Under the pieces are notes generated by a model. That model saw only the letters and a list, made by a program, of their open reading frames with translations. It was not told the DNA's origin and searched no databases. Position numbers and translations under genes: made by a program. A stretch of 53,038 nucleotides of DNA, from positions 1 through 53,038 of the forward strand of contig CAIWVZ010000038.1 in NCBI GenBank assembly GCA_903916245.1, in the 5' to 3' direction. Origin of the DNA: an uncultured Planctomycetota bacterium (GTDB lineage Bacteria; Planctomycetota; GCA-002687715; CAIWVZ01). Positions 1-9,221 of the stretch are shown here, piece by piece. Within the stretch, counting starts at the first letter, position 1, and the number at the start of each line of letters is the position of its first letter.

Positions 1-187
1 CGACGATCTTCACGCCGGCGATCTTGCCGAGCTCCGTGAGAATCGCGCGGCCTTGCCGCCCGACGCCGATCACCGCCACGTTGAGCGGCGCTTTCGCCGC
101 ATAAGGCAGCAATGATTCGAGGGACGGATTCAGCGCGAGCATCGCCGCGGAGGCACCGAGAAATTCACGACGCGATGGGGAACTCAT
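1..187 (-). CDS. Gfo/Idh/MocA family oxidoreductase, N-terminal part (cut by window edge)
   Basis: Only about 62 codons are present; the gene runs off the left edge. The start ATG is at 185-187. The protein opens with a twin-arginine-type leader (SRREFLGASAAMLAL) followed by the Rossmann nucleotide-binding start LNVAVIGVGRQGRAIL, typical of NAD(P)-dependent Gfo/Idh/MocA enzymes exported by the Tat system. Its first 23 bases overlap the end of the ApbE gene upstream, which suggests translational coupling and membership in the module-1 operon. The substrate cannot be inferred from this fragment. Confidence 0.85.
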   Translation of the reverse strand, partial: MSSPSRREFLGASAAMLALNPSLESLLPYAAKAPLNVAVIGVGRQGRAILTELGKIAGVKIV

Positions 188-1025
188 GGGAAGAGATCTC
201 CGCCCCGGAACCCGGAGCGTGGGTGACGACATGACGGACGAAAGGAGACGACGGCGCCTCCCCCGTTCGGTGAATGGACAAGAACGCAGGGGTCGAGAGA
301 CCCGGGTCGACGAGGATCGCGGTCGACCAAATTTCGGCGATCGTGCCCGTCGGGGCGACGCCGGCGACGGCCCGGGAGCCGTCCAGCGGACACCCGTTGC
401 GCGGATCGACGACATGGGATCGACCCGCCGCATCGACTCGGCCGTCCGTGCGCGAGACCGACAAACTCGCGTCACGCAGGGCCACGGACACATCGCCCGG
501 GACGGCGATACCGAACCCGTCGGCGCCGGAAGGTGCGCCGATCGCGACGACGCTGCTCGTGCCTCCGTGGATCAACCCGCATACGACGCCCGCTTCGCGC
601 AAGAGCGTCGCGGCGCGATCGAGGGCCGCCCCCTTGGCGATCGCGCCGAAATCGAGACGCACACCGGACCGCGTGAACGCAACGCTGCGCGATCGCGCAT
701 CGAGAGCGACGTCACGCCACGTCACGCCCTCCGCGGACCCCGCGGTCGGATCGAACGCACCATCGGTGGCGGCTGCGCCCGAAAGCGCCGCGCCGAGTAT
801 TTCCACGAACTCCCACGAGACGGCGACGGGCGTCGTGCACGCGAGACGATTCACGCGCGAGATTTCGCTGTCGGCGCGAAAACGATTCCACGCGGCCTCG
901 CACGCTTCGATCTCGACGACGGCCTCTTCCCCCGCCGCGCGCAACGCGACGAGATCCGAGCCCCCGAGGACGAGTTCGAAGCGGGTCGCCATCGCGGCGA
1001 CGGCGAGGCGCACGTTCGGTGTCAC
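165..1025 (-). CDS. apbE: ApbE-family FAD:protein FMN transferase (no signal peptide)
   Basis: 286 codons. The GTG start at 1023-1025 overlaps the upstream TGA (GTGA). ApbE landmarks are AMATRFELVLGG near the N-terminus, DGAFDPTAGS, LDFGAIAKGAALDRA, GLIHGGTSS and SHVVDPRNGCPLDG. ApbE enzymes move FMN from FAD to a Thr/Ser of a target flavoprotein. There is no lipoprotein or Sec leader, so it should be cytoplasmic, unlike the second ApbE at 11816-12817. The C-terminal metal-site segment, usually ADA.sTA, reads AEIWSTA here, an Asp-to-Glu change that could weaken or alter activity. No target protein with an obvious flavinylation motif was noticed beside it. Family call firm, function in this operon unclear. 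Confidence 0.85.
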   Translation of the reverse strand: MTPNVRLAVAAMATRFELVLGGSDLVALRAAGEEAVVEIEACEAAWNRFRADSEISRVNRLACTTPVAVSWEFVEILGAALSGAAATDGAFDPTAGSAEGVTWRDVALDARSRSVAFTRSGVRLDFGAIAKGAALDRAATLLREAGVVCGLIHGGTSSVVAIGAPSGADGFGIAVPGDVSVALRDASLSVSRTDGRVDAAGRSHVVDPRNGCPLDGSRAVAGVAPTGTIAEIWSTAILVDPGLSTPAFLSIHRTGEAPSSPFVRHVVTHAPGSGAEISSHEFPIAS

Positions 1026-2335
1026 GCCTGTGCGGCCTTTCGCGTGGCGGGGTCGAACGTCCATGCGCCGCCGCCCCAGATGGAACGGGTAGCGAGGTCG
1101 ACGATCACCATGATCTTGGCACCGAGCTCGACTTGGCTCTGGTTCGGCTGGCGCGTGCGGATGCAACGCAACCAATCGAGACGCAGTTCGTCCTGCTCGT
1201 TCATGCCGGCGCACTGGATGGTCTTCTCTTCGACGTCGTCGGAGTAGACGCGCTCCGGACGCAGCACGCAGTTGTTGCCGCCGAGATAGATGTTCGCTTG
1301 GTGGCCGCGAATCATGACCTCGAGACCGGTCTCGTTGCACACCGATCCCATGACGATCATCGTGTGTCCGCCTTCGAACTCGACGGTCAACATGACCTGA
1401 TCCTGGTTCTCCATCTTGAGGTCGCAATAGCGACCGCCCGACGCGGTCACCCGCACGGGCCAACCCATCTTCGCAGCCCAGACGAGCGGCGTCATCTGGT
1501 GCACGAGGAGATCGCCGATGATGCCCGTCGACCAGCGACGGTAGCGGCGCCAGCGGTGGTAGACCTCGTGATCGAAAGGCGCCGAACCGTTCGGTCCGCA
1601 CCACGCGTCCCAGTCGAGCATTTCGCCGGGGACGATCTTCGGGTCGATTTCGTAGAGCCACTCGCCGTTCTTCGAATTGCGGCAGTAACTCGTCTGAAGA
1701 AGCGTGATGTGCCCGAGGACGCCCGATTCGACGAGTTTTCGCGCCTCGCGATAGCGGGGCAGCATCATGTACTGCGTTCCGACCTGCACGAGACGGTCCG
1801 ACTTCGCGACCGCATCGGAGATGCGGAAGGCGTCTTCCATCTTCAGGGTCATGGGCTTTTCGACGTAGACGTCCTTGCCCGCTCCGAGGGAGTCGATGAC
1901 GTTTTGGGCGTGCCAGTGTTCGGGGGTCGCGACGACCACGCCGTGCACGTCCTCCTTCTTGAGGAGCTCGCGGTAATCGCGGTAACCGCGCACCGCGATG
2001 CCTTGAGTCTTCGACGCACGGTCGACCCAACCGTCGAGGTGCGGTTTCGCGACGTCGGCGATCGCCGTCACCTGCACCTTCTCCTTGTTCTTCTTGGCGA
2101 AGCTCATGAAGGCTTCGACGTGGCCGCCGCCCATGTTGCCGACACCGACCACCGCGATGCGCAGCGGCTCGTCACCCTTGAGCGGCACCGGGGCACGCAC
2201 GACGGCGGGTCCGGTCACACCGGCCGCGTCGGCGGCGCAGCCTGCCAGCGAGACGGCGGCGAGTCCGGCGGTCGTGTTGCGAAGGAAATCACGACGGGAT
2301 GAGGAAGACGGAACGGCGTCGCGGGATGAAGACAT
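1022..2335 (-). CDS. Tat-exported lipoprotein-like Gfo/Idh/MocA oxidoreductase
   Basis: 437 aa. I chose the ATG at 2333-2335 over an in-frame codon 21 bases upstream because AGGAG sits 5 bases before it. The leader has a twin-arginine motif (SSRRDFLRN) and then AVSLAGC, a possible lipobox, so the enzyme is probably exported and may be membrane-anchored. The Rossmann fold shows IAVVGVGNMGGGH and the family motif AGKDVYVEKPM. The C-terminal beta-sheet domain contains the LVHQMTPL region. This family oxidises sugars, cyclitols or glycosides with NAD(P). It lies downstream of the MFS transporter, separated by a strong hairpin, and overlaps apbE by 4 bases. Confidence 0.9.
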   Translation of the reverse strand: MSSSRDAVPSSSSRRDFLRNTTAGLAAVSLAGCAADAAGVTGPAVVRAPVPLKGDEPLRIAVVGVGNMGGGHVEAFMSFAKKNKEKVQVTAIADVAKPHLDGWVDRASKTQGIAVRGYRDYRELLKKEDVHGVVVATPEHWHAQNVIDSLGAGKDVYVEKPMTLKMEDAFRISDAVAKSDRLVQVGTQYMMLPRYREARKLVESGVLGHITLLQTSYCRNSKNGEWLYEIDPKIVPGEMLDWDAWCGPNGSAPFDHEVYHRWRRYRRWSTGIIGDLLVHQMTPLVWAAKMGWPVRVTASGGRYCDLKMENQDQVMLTVEFEGGHTMIVMGSVCNETGLEVMIRGHQANIYLGGNNCVLRPERVYSDDVEEKTIQCAGMNEQDELRLDWLRCIRTRQPNQSQVELGAKIMVIVDLATRSIWGGGAWTFDPATRKAAQA

Positions 2336-2352
2336 GGGGGCTCCTGAATGAA

Positions 2353-2393
2353 CCAACGCCTCGCCGGGAGAGCCTCTCCCGACGGGGCGTTGG
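2353..2393 (-). promoter_or_regulatory. Long intergenic hairpin between MFS and oxidoreductase genes
   Basis: Two 19-base arms (2353-2371 and 2375-2393) with a 3-base loop pair at 17 of 19 positions; one exception is a G-T pair and one a C-A mismatch. It lies between the MFS stop at 2432 and the oxidoreductase RBS at about 2341. There is no T-run after it on the minus strand, so a classical terminator is not supported. An mRNA-processing, stability or attenuation hairpin is possible. The equivalent junction in module 2 also has a hairpin. Confidence 0.7.
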
Positions 2394-2431
2394 ATTCTAG
2401 GGGATATCCCCCCGTTCGGTCGACCCCCGAA

Positions 2432-3733
2432 CTAGGACTTTCTCCCGGATGGGTAGGCGACGAGCAGCGCCGCGAGGCAGCCGAGGGCCATGTACATCGG
2501 GACGCTGAATAGTTTCGCGTGGTCCATCGCGCCGGACGCGGACGCCCACTTGCCGACGACGCCCGTGGCGAACCACGACCCGACGATGATGCCGATGCCG
2601 ACGATCACGAGGTTGAAGAGGTTTTGAGCGGTTGCACGAACCGTCGACGACGTGTTCTCGTCCACCACCATGAACGCCACGAAAATGAAGCAACCGAAGC
2701 ACAGCCCGTGGAGAGCCACTCCGAGCAAAACCGGGAAAAGCGACGGCGCGTAGGCGAACAACGCCATACGCCCCGCGTACGCGGCGAGACCGACCGCCAA
2801 AAGTTGCTTGCGAGAGAGGGATTTCGCCAACGCGGGGATGAAGCCGAGCACCGCGATTTCGGTCATTTGGCCGATGGTCATGAGCCCGCCGCCGCCGACT
2901 CCGAACACCTGATTCACGCCGCGCGAGAAAGCGTCCGCGGCACCGCTGCCCGCCGCGTTCTGAATCTTGGACACGAAGTCGCTCGTGAACACGAAATAGA
3001 ACTGGTGGATCATGCTCACCGGGACGGCGATGAGGAACAGCGTGAGCAACGGCTGCATCTTCACTTCGGCCAACGCGGCGCCGATCGGCGACGCGTCCTG
3101 CTTGCGGCCCGCGGGCGGCGTGTGCGGAAGCGTGAGGCAGAAGAAACCCATGACGACGCCGAGGACCGCGGAAATCGTGAAGGCCACGCCGCGACCGGCG
3201 TTCTGCGCCTTGGCGACGGCATCGGCATCGACTCCCTCCGGCGTATGCCAGCGCAGCAAAATCTGTCCGACCATGATGCCCGCGGCGATCCAGCCGATGG
3301 TGCCCCACAGACGCACCGGTCCGAAATCGCGATCACGATCCGGAAGGTGGGCGAAGGCCAACGAGTTGGTCAGCGCAAGCGTCGGGGCGTACACCAACCC
3401 GTAGATCGCGCTCAACGTCAACACGCCGGTGAAATCCGTCGTGGAGCCGAGTTTCCAGACGAGAATCGCGCCGACGAAGTGGCTGAAGGCGAGCAGTTTT
3501 TCCGTCGCGATGCTGCGATCCGCCAATTGTCCGGCGAGCACCGGTCCGAAGATCGCGCCGACCGCGCCCGCGGCGAGGCACCACCCCGTTTGATCGAGGG
3601 TGAAGCCGCGATGGCCGAGCAGGAACGGATACAGAATCGGAAGCCACGACCCCCAGATCGCATACTGGAGGAACATCATCAGAGAAAGCCGCGGCTTGAT
3701 GGAAGCGGCGCTCCCCGGGTTCGCATCGGTCAT
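2432..3733 (-). CDS. MFS transporter, nucleoside:H+ symporter-like
   Basis: 433 aa with about 12 hydrophobic segments. It begins MTDANPGSAAS and soon reads RLSLMMFLQYAIWGSWLPI, the entry typical of the NupG/XapB-like Nuc_H_symport branch often found beside planctomycete sugar genes. The loop-2 region reads GPVLAGQLADR. The ATG at 3731-3733 lies 10 bases after the stop of the upstream isomerase; the longer frame upstream of it has no membrane character. Planctomycete members occur with oxidoreductase and isomerase genes, so a sugar or nucleoside-like substrate taken up for this module is a reasonable inference. The actual substrate is unknown. Confidence 0.85.
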   Translation of the reverse strand: MTDANPGSAASIKPRLSLMMFLQYAIWGSWLPILYPFLLGHRGFTLDQTGWCLAAGAVGAIFGPVLAGQLADRSIATEKLLAFSHFVGAILVWKLGSTTDFTGVLTLSAIYGLVYAPTLALTNSLAFAHLPDRDRDFGPVRLWGTIGWIAAGIMVGQILLRWHTPEGVDADAVAKAQNAGRGVAFTISAVLGVVMGFFCLTLPHTPPAGRKQDASPIGAALAEVKMQPLLTLFLIAVPVSMIHQFYFVFTSDFVSKIQNAAGSGAADAFSRGVNQVFGVGGGGLMTIGQMTEIAVLGFIPALAKSLSRKQLLAVGLAAYAGRMALFAYAPSLFPVLLGVALHGLCFGCFIFVAFMVVDENTSSTVRATAQNLFNLVIVGIGIIVGSWFATGVVGKWASASGAMDHAKLFSVPMYMALGCLAALLVAYPSGRKS

Positions 3734-3743
3734 GGTTCGCCTT

Positions 3744-4793
3744 TCAGCGCTTGCCTTCGGCGAACGCGGCGTCGAACGCGCGCCCCGAAGTCGGGAAATC
3801 GAGGCGTCGCACGAAGGCGCATGCCTCCGCCGCACCGGCCTCGCGGTCCATCATCGGGTCCTCCCATTCGACGCTGAGAGGTCCTTTGTAATGCGCGTGA
3901 TTCAAAGCGCGCAGGATCGCTTCGAAATCGAGGCGTCCGCGACCCGGCGATCGGAAATCCCACTGACGGCCGCGCGCTCCGAATTCGGTGTGACCGCCGA
4001 AGACGCCCGCTTCGGTAGGAACGTCGGACCACCACGAATCCTTCACGTGGACGTGGCGAATCCGAGCGCCGAACTCCCGGATGATGCCGAGGTAGTCGAC
4101 GCCCTGATAGGCGAAGTGCGACGGATCGAAGTTGAACCCGAAGCGCGGGTGATGGCCGACCGCCTCGAGCGTGCGACGGGTCGATGCGATATCGAACGCG
4201 ATTTCCGTCGGATGGATTTCGAGCGCCCATTCGATGTTCTCGCGGTCGAACACCGTGAGAATGTCCTTCCACGTTTCGCCGACTTCGCGGAATCCGGCGT
4301 CGATCTGCCCCGGCACGCAGGGCGGGAACGCATAGAGCAGATGCCAAATCGGACTGCCCGTGAAACCGTTCACGGCGACGTAGCCCATTTTCGCATGCCG
4401 CTCCTTCACTTCGGGCGGCGCGGCGTCGAAGAACTTGCGCGCCGCGCGCGCGGTGTCCTTCATCTCTTCGATCGCACGACGCCGCACTCCGGCGGGGTCG
4501 CCGTCTCCCCACACGTGGGCGGGCAAGATCGACTTGTGCCGCACATCGATCACGTCGCAGGTCGCCTGCCCCGTGAGGTGGTTCGAAATCGCCCAGCAGA
4601 AAAGACCGTGCTTGCGAAGCAACGCCCAGTGCCGCTTCGCCCAACCGTCGTCGGCGAGGCACGCGCGCACGTCGAAATGATCGCCCCAACAGGCGAGTTC
4701 CACGCCGTCGTAACCGAAGGCCTTCACCTTCGCGAGGAGCGCATCGAGAGGGAGATCGGCCCATTGGCCGGTGAACATCGTGACGGGGCGCAT
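3744..4793 (-). CDS. TIM-barrel sugar phosphate isomerase/epimerase family protein
   Basis: 349 aa; ATG at 4791-4793. Xylose-isomerase-like TIM barrel: [19 protein letters not shown] at the start, [16 protein letters not shown] for strand 2, [28 protein letters not shown] and [11 protein letters not shown], which supply the Glu/His/Asp residues that bind the divalent metal. The barrel is slightly longer than the usual 270-300 aa, with an insert around residues 90-130. No signal peptide, so cytoplasmic. It lies 10 bases upstream of the MFS gene and 23 bases downstream of a Gfo/Idh/MocA gene. It probably isomerises or hydrates the keto-sugar made by the oxidoreductases (inference). Confidence 0.85.
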   Translation of the reverse strand: MRPVTMFTGQWADLPLDALLAKVKAFGYDGVELACWGDHFDVRACLADDGWAKRHWALLRKHGLFCWAISNHLTGQATCDVIDVRHKSILPAHVWGDGDPAGVRRRAIEEMKDTARAARKFFDAAPPEVKERHAKMGYVAVNGFTGSPIWHLLYAFPPCVPGQIDAGFREVGETWKDILTVFDRENIEWALEIHPTEIAFDIASTRRTLEAVGHHPRFGFNFDPSHFAYQGVDYLGIIREFGARIRHVHVKDSWWSDVPTEAGVFGGHTEFGARGRQWDFRSPGRGRLDFEAILRALNHAHYKGPLSVEWEDPMMDREAGAAEACAFVRRLDFPTSGRAFDAAFAEGKR

Positions 4794-4816
4794 AGTGGAC
4801 TCCGGTCGAACCGTGA

Positions 4817-5971
4817 TCAGGGAACGTCGTTCATCGCGACGGCGCAGCGATGCTTCGCCGACAATAGCGCGGCCTCGAGGACGCGACAGGTTTCGTAGGC
4901 ATCCGCGAAATCGGGAAGCGGAAGTTCGGGCTTCTTCCCTCCGAGAACGCGGAGGATGTCGGCCGCCATGTTGGTGAATCCGTGCTCGTAGCCGATGATG
5001 TGGCCGTCCGGCCACCACGCGGCCGCATACGGATGATTTCCCGCGGAAGTCGCGAGGATTTTCGTCCATCCGCGGAGACGCGGGGGCGCTTCGGCGTCGC
5101 ACCATTCGAGGACGTTCATGTCTTCGAGCGACCACCGCAACGAACCGCGCTCACCGTTGATTTCGACGGTGTTGTCGTTGAGATGACCTTCGGCCAACCG
5201 CGTGGCTTCGAAGGACGCCACGGCGCCGCCTTCGAACGTGGCCAAGAACAGCGCGGCGTCGTCGACGTCGCAGCGTTCACGGCGCTTCGTTCCGGGCACG
5301 ACACGCGAGGTGACGTAGGTCGGTGCAACCGCCCCGTGGACGTCGACGATGGCTTCGCCCATCAAAAACCGCGTCAGGTCGACGAGGTGCGCGTTCAAGT
5401 CTCCGTGGGCGCCCGAGCCCGCCGTCGCCGACGAGTATCGCCACGACATGGGCGTCGATTTCGCCCCCCACGACTGCAGATAGCGGGCCCGCACGTGGAA
5501 GATTTTCCCGAGGCGCCCTTCGCGCATCAGATTCCACGCGAGACCGATCGCGGGGGCGCGCCGATAGTTGTGCCACACGAAGGTTTTCACCTTTTTTCCG
5601 GCGGCCGCCGCGGCGTCACGCAACACGCGGGCTTCGGCCAACGTGCGGGCGAGCGGCTTCTCGCAGGCGACGTGCTTGCCCGCTTTCAGCATGCGGAGGG
5701 CCTGCTCGGCATGCAGATGATTCGGCGTACCGATGTCGACGAGATCCACGTCGGAATCGTCGGCGAGCGATTCCCACTTCGGCGTGGACTTCGCCCAACC
5801 GAACCGTTCGGCGAATGCCGCTAGCTCTTTCCGGTCCCGCGCGCTGACGACCGCAAGACGGGCGCCGACCGGGAGGTCGAAGAACTTCGCGGCCTGGGAC
5901 CACGCGTTCGAATGCGCGCGGCCCATGAACTTCTGCCCGATGAGGCCGATCCCGATCGACTTGGATGCCAT
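4817..5971 (-). CDS. Gfo/Idh/MocA family oxidoreductase (cytoplasmic)
   Basis: 384 aa, ATG at 5969-5971. It starts [20 protein letters not shown] without any leader. Further motifs are [37 protein letters not shown] and [12 protein letters not shown], then the C-terminal sheet domain with the [17 protein letters not shown] region. The EKP lysine and the His-rich active-site helix are present, so the enzyme appears intact. It is 14 bases downstream of another Gfo/Idh/MocA gene and 23 bases upstream of a TIM-barrel isomerase. Two adjacent dehydrogenases of this family fit an oxidise/reduce pair in keto-sugar interconversion (inference). Confidence 0.88.
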   Translation of the reverse strand: MASKSIGIGLIGQKFMGRAHSNAWSQAAKFFDLPVGARLAVVSARDRKELAAFAERFGWAKSTPKWESLADDSDVDLVDIGTPNHLHAEQALRMLKAGKHVACEKPLARTLAEARVLRDAAAAAGKKVKTFVWHNYRRAPAIGLAWNLMREGRLGKIFHVRARYLQSWGAKSTPMSWRYSSATAGSGAHGDLNAHLVDLTRFLMGEAIVDVHGAVAPTYVTSRVVPGTKRRERCDVDDAALFLATFEGGAVASFEATRLAEGHLNDNTVEINGERGSLRWSLEDMNVLEWCDAEAPPRLRGWTKILATSAGNHPYAAAWWPDGHIIGYEHGFTNMAADILRVLGGKKPELPLPDFADAYETCRVLEAALLSAKHRCAVAMNDVP

Positions 5972-5985
5972 GATGGGCGCGGATT

Positions 5986-7005
5986 CTACAGGCGAACGAC
6001 GCTTCCGGTGCGGAGACTTTCACGTTCGGCGTCGAGGAGGCGAGCGGTCCGAAGGGCGTCGGCCATATCGGGCCCGACGTTGAACGCCCCTCGCGAGATC
6101 GCGGAGATCGCGTGCCGAATCTCGCCGTCGTAGCCTTTTTCGGGAGGAAGCGGGACGGCTTCGGCTTTTCCGTCGCGGCACAGAAGCAACTCCGGGCTCC
6201 GCCCGAACTCGAAATCGGCGGTCGCTCCCTCCATCACCACGACGAACCGCATCCGGAACGCGAATCCGGGTGTGTGATTCCAGCCGCCCTCGGCCACGAC
6301 ATGAGACGGTCCGGAGGCGCCGAAGCGGTACAGGGTCGTGACGTGGTCCACGTCGCCCGTGGATACGACCGATTCGGGCTCGCCGAGCAACGCCCGGACG
6401 AAATCCGCGTCGTGGATGTGGAGGTCGATCAACGCGCCGCCCGAGCGACTCGGATCGGCGTAGAAATCGCGCGACCACGCCGGCGGGGACGCCAGTCGCG
6501 AAAACACCGCGCTCTTCACGCGGCCATAGGTTCCATGGGCAACCACTTGGAGGAGCCACGACCACGCGGGCCAAAAGCGCATGCACATCGCGGGCATGCA
6601 GAGGCGTCCGGAGGCCGACGCCGCGGCGACCAACGGTGCGATCGCATCGGCCGAGAGTGCGACCGGTTTCTCGAGAAGAACGTGCTTTCCCTTGCGCAAC
6701 GCGGCCAGCGCGAGATCGACGTGGGTGTCGGTCCGTGTGCAGATGCTGACGAGATCGACGTCGTCGCGCGCGAACAGAGCTTCGGGATCGGTCGTGCCGA
6801 ATACCGTCGACGGGTCGAACAGGCGGTCGGCACCGCCGACGTCGATGTTGCCGACGGCGCCGGTCTTTCCCGCAAGACGTTCGGGGTTGCGATCGCAGAC
6901 GGCGGTCAATCGGCAGGAATATCCGGCACCCGCCGCACCCGCATACGCGAGAACGTGCGTCCGCCCCATCGCTCCGAGGCCGACGACACCGACACGAACG
7001 GTCAT
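5986..7005 (-). CDS. Gfo/Idh/MocA family oxidoreductase (cytoplasmic)
   Basis: 339 aa. ATG at 7003-7005, overlapping the TGA of the upstream isomerase (ATGA), which supports this start. Rossmann motif VGVVGLGAMGRTHVLAYAG, then VSICTRTDTHVDLALAALRK, GKHVLLEKPVALSADAI and the C-terminal domain starting near SRDFYADPSRSGGALIDLH with GGALIDLHIHDADF, a classic myo-inositol-dehydrogenase-like active-site stretch. No export signal. Part of a tightly packed minus-strand operon running from 9148 leftwards. Likely NAD(P)-dependent polyol or sugar dehydrogenase; substrate not identifiable. Confidence 0.88.
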   Translation of the reverse strand: MTVRVGVVGLGAMGRTHVLAYAGAAGAGYSCRLTAVCDRNPERLAGKTGAVGNIDVGGADRLFDPSTVFGTTDPEALFARDDVDLVSICTRTDTHVDLALAALRKGKHVLLEKPVALSADAIAPLVAAASASGRLCMPAMCMRFWPAWSWLLQVVAHGTYGRVKSAVFSRLASPPAWSRDFYADPSRSGGALIDLHIHDADFVRALLGEPESVVSTGDVDHVTTLYRFGASGPSHVVAEGGWNHTPGFAFRMRFVVVMEGATADFEFGRSPELLLCRDGKAEAVPLPPEKGYDGEIRHAISAISRGAFNVGPDMADALRTARLLDAERESLRTGSVVRL

Positions 7006-7823
7006 ACGATTCCCCTTCGCAAGCTTGCCACCTTGGCACGCGCCGTCACGACGTCCGCCACTCGCGACGTTCCCGCCTCGCGTTCGATGACGCAGTCGAC
7101 CGGATGATCGTCGAGCAGCGCGAAGAACGCATTCCAGTCGACCACGCCCTCCCCGACCGGAACCTCGACACCCCACGTGCCTTCGACCTCGGTGGGTACG
7201 GCGTCTTTCACGTGCACCTGAAGAACGTGCGGCTTGAGGAGGCGCAACGCCGGAATCGGATTCCCCATTCCGTACAGGACGAGATTCGCAGGGTCGAAGT
7301 TGACCCCGATCCCCGTCCCGTCGAGGCGCGCGAGCAGGGCCGCGAGGTCGTGCGCGTGCTCCTGTCCCGTCTCGAGAGCGAGGCGCACCCCCGATGCGGC
7401 GAATATCCCCGCGAGTTCCCGCAAGCGGCCGGGCACCGGCGAGGCGTCGAGCGCGGAGTCCCCTTCGGGAATGAAGCCCGCGTGGAACGTCACGAGTCGC
7501 AAGCCGAGCGCGGCGGCGATCGTCGCCGCATCCGCCGCGGCACGGCGATTCGCCTCCCACGTCGCATCCGGCACGATGCCGCCGGTCTCACGGATGCTGG
7601 CCAAGGTCGAATAGTCCTCGCCCTCCGGCGCCCACATTCCCGACACCACGGTGGCGCCGACGCCCTCGAGAGCGCGGACGGTCGATCCCATTCCCCACGC
7701 GCCGGTGCGAATCGGATCGAGAGCGAGTTGGACGTGCTTCACGCCGCATGCGTCGACGCGCTCCGCCAACGTCTCGGGGTTCTCCGCCTGCAGCGACCAC
7801 GAGCACACGCCGAGTCTCGACAT
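7002..7823 (-). CDS. TIM-barrel sugar phosphate isomerase/epimerase family protein
   Basis: 273 aa, the usual size for the family. ATG at 7821-7823, sharing one base with the TGA of the DUF1080 gene upstream. The barrel reads LGVCSWSLQAENPETLAERV, VKHVQLALDP, LRLVTFHAGF, VRLALETGQE (metal-binding Glu), GVNFDPANLVLYGMG (Asp) and VLQVHVKDA (His), ending with a strand that carries CVIEREAG. Cytoplasmic. Its place between the DUF1080 hydrolase and a dehydrogenase suggests it handles a keto-sugar or its hydrated product (inference). Confidence 0.87.
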   Translation of the reverse strand: MSRLGVCSWSLQAENPETLAERVDACGVKHVQLALDPIRTGAWGMGSTVRALEGVGATVVSGMWAPEGEDYSTLASIRETGGIVPDATWEANRRAAADAATIAAALGLRLVTFHAGFIPEGDSALDASPVPGRLRELAGIFAASGVRLALETGQEHAHDLAALLARLDGTGIGVNFDPANLVLYGMGNPIPALRLLKPHVLQVHVKDAVPTEVEGTWGVEVPVGEGVVDWNAFFALLDDHPVDCVIEREAGTSRVADVVTARAKVASLRRGIV

Positions 7824-9148
7824 CACAGCGTCCTCACGAAGATGTTGCGGAAGCGTAGCGTCTCCGACCGACCCGCATGGCCGGGAGAATGCCGCTGCAA
7901 GCCGATGAAGCCGCGTCGCGCGCGTTCGGCGAACGGCTTCGATCCGGAGCTTTCGACGGGCACGGCGTGCGTGTCGACGGCGTCGTGGATCTTGACGCCG
8001 TTCAACTCGACGTCGAGTCGATGTCCTTTGTAGACGACACGGTAGGTGTTCCACATACCCACGGGGGCGACCGCGCGACGATCCGACGGAGGCAGCGAGC
8101 CGTAGAGGCTTCCCGTGAACTGCCACGGCTTCAGCGTCGAACCGGTCTCTTTTTCCCAGTTGAAGTCGTCGAGAATTTGAAGTTCGCAGCCTGAGAAAGC
8201 GGGGTTGCCGCCTTTCGGATCGGCGCGCAGAAAAAGACCGCTGTTCGCCATCCGACCGATACGGAAGTCGACGACGCATTCGAAGTCGCCGAATTCTTCG
8301 ACCGTGCGAAGTTCTCCGTCGCCGTGGCCTTCCACGACGATCGCACCGTCCTTCACGACCACGGCGTCGCCGCCGCCTCCGGTCACCGTCCAACCTTCGA
8401 GCGAACGCCCGTCGAACAACGGTCGCCATCCGCGCGCGCGTCCGTCGGCAGTCGGAACGAGGAGCCCGCCGTCGTCCATCGTGAAGTCTTTCGTGTCGAA
8501 GACGGGAAGTTCGAGCAGGCGAAGATTCCGGAACCGGGCCCGCTTGCCGGGCGGGTCGTTGCGATTGCCGTGGACTTGGATGCCGATCAACCCGGTCGGC
8601 GCGAAACCGACGGCGTCGGCGGGCATCGTCCACGTGGACAACGGCGCACCGTTCAACCACGACTCGAGACGCATCGGCCACCCCGCACAGCGCACCTCGA
8701 CGCGATTCCAATCCCCGACTTTCCAACCCGCCTTGCCGTCGGGATGGTGCTTCAGCCATCCGTCGGAGTAGATCCCGCCGATCTCACCGCCGTCGACGGC
8801 GTCGAGCGTGACTTGGGCTCCCTTCGCCTTCGGTGTCATATGGACGAAGACTCCCGAATCGAACGGATCATCGAGGGCGACGTCGAGGGACAGGACGAAA
8901 CTCGCGTGGGACGTCGTCGTGTACAGAAGCCCCCCCGCATGGTTCGGGCCTTCACGGCCGACGATGACGCCGTCCTCGACCGTCCACACGGCACCACCGT
9001 CGTAACGACCGCCCTTCGTGGTCCACCCGTCGAGCGACGTGCCGTCGAACAACGGGCGCCATGTCGATGCGTCGAAGCGGGACGCGGGACGCGTGGTTTG
9101 CGCGTGCAGCGACAGAGCGAGACACAGGACGATCCACACGGGGGCCAT
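7823..9148 (-). CDS. Secreted protein with two DUF1080 (3-keto-glycoside hydrolase-like) domains
   Basis: 441 aa. ATG at 9146-9148 with GAGGAG 7 bases upstream. Sec signal peptide MAPVWIVLCLALSLHAQ. Domain 1 (about residues 28-215) starts WRPLFDGTSLDGWTTKGG and domain 2 (about 235-440) starts WRPLFDGRSLEGWTVTGG. Both carry the family's LFDG..L.GW signature and the jelly-roll strands SGVFVHM and SGLFLRADPKGGNPAFSGCE. DUF1080 proteins are known to cleave 3-keto-glycosides, which fits the dehydrogenases downstream in the same operon. First gene of module 1 and divergent from the ThuA gene. Confidence 0.88.
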   Translation of the reverse strand: MAPVWIVLCLALSLHAQTTRPASRFDASTWRPLFDGTSLDGWTTKGGRYDGGAVWTVEDGVIVGREGPNHAGGLLYTTTSHASFVLSLDVALDDPFDSGVFVHMTPKAKGAQVTLDAVDGGEIGGIYSDGWLKHHPDGKAGWKVGDWNRVEVRCAGWPMRLESWLNGAPLSTWTMPADAVGFAPTGLIGIQVHGNRNDPPGKRARFRNLRLLELPVFDTKDFTMDDGGLLVPTADGRARGWRPLFDGRSLEGWTVTGGGGDAVVVKDGAIVVEGHGDGELRTVEEFGDFECVVDFRIGRMANSGLFLRADPKGGNPAFSGCELQILDDFNWEKETGSTLKPWQFTGSLYGSLPPSDRRAVAPVGMWNTYRVVYKGHRLDVELNGVKIHDAVDTHAVPVESSGSKPFAERARRGFIGLQRHSPGHAGRSETLRFRNIFVRTL

Positions 9149-9221
9149 CGGCAAACTCCTCGAGGCGGGGATTCTATCCATCCGGACGCCCCACGGACCT
9201 AAGATGCGGGAGGAGCTCCGC
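9149..9221. promoter_or_regulatory. Divergent intergenic region between DUF1080 and ThuA genes
   Basis: 73 bases hold both start regions. GAGGAG precedes the DUF1080 ATG on the minus strand, and GGAGGAG at about 9209-9215 precedes the ThuA ATG at 9222. Both promoters must lie here or inside the neighbouring coding sequence. No convincing -35/-10 pair was found. Confidence 0.5.

Noticed and set aside
165-2030. Long minus-strand open frame of 621 codons spanning two genes
   Set aside because: Only its 3' part is real (the ApbE gene, from the GTG at 1025). The rest is an out-of-frame shadow of the Gfo/Idh/MocA gene, rich in Arg and without domains.
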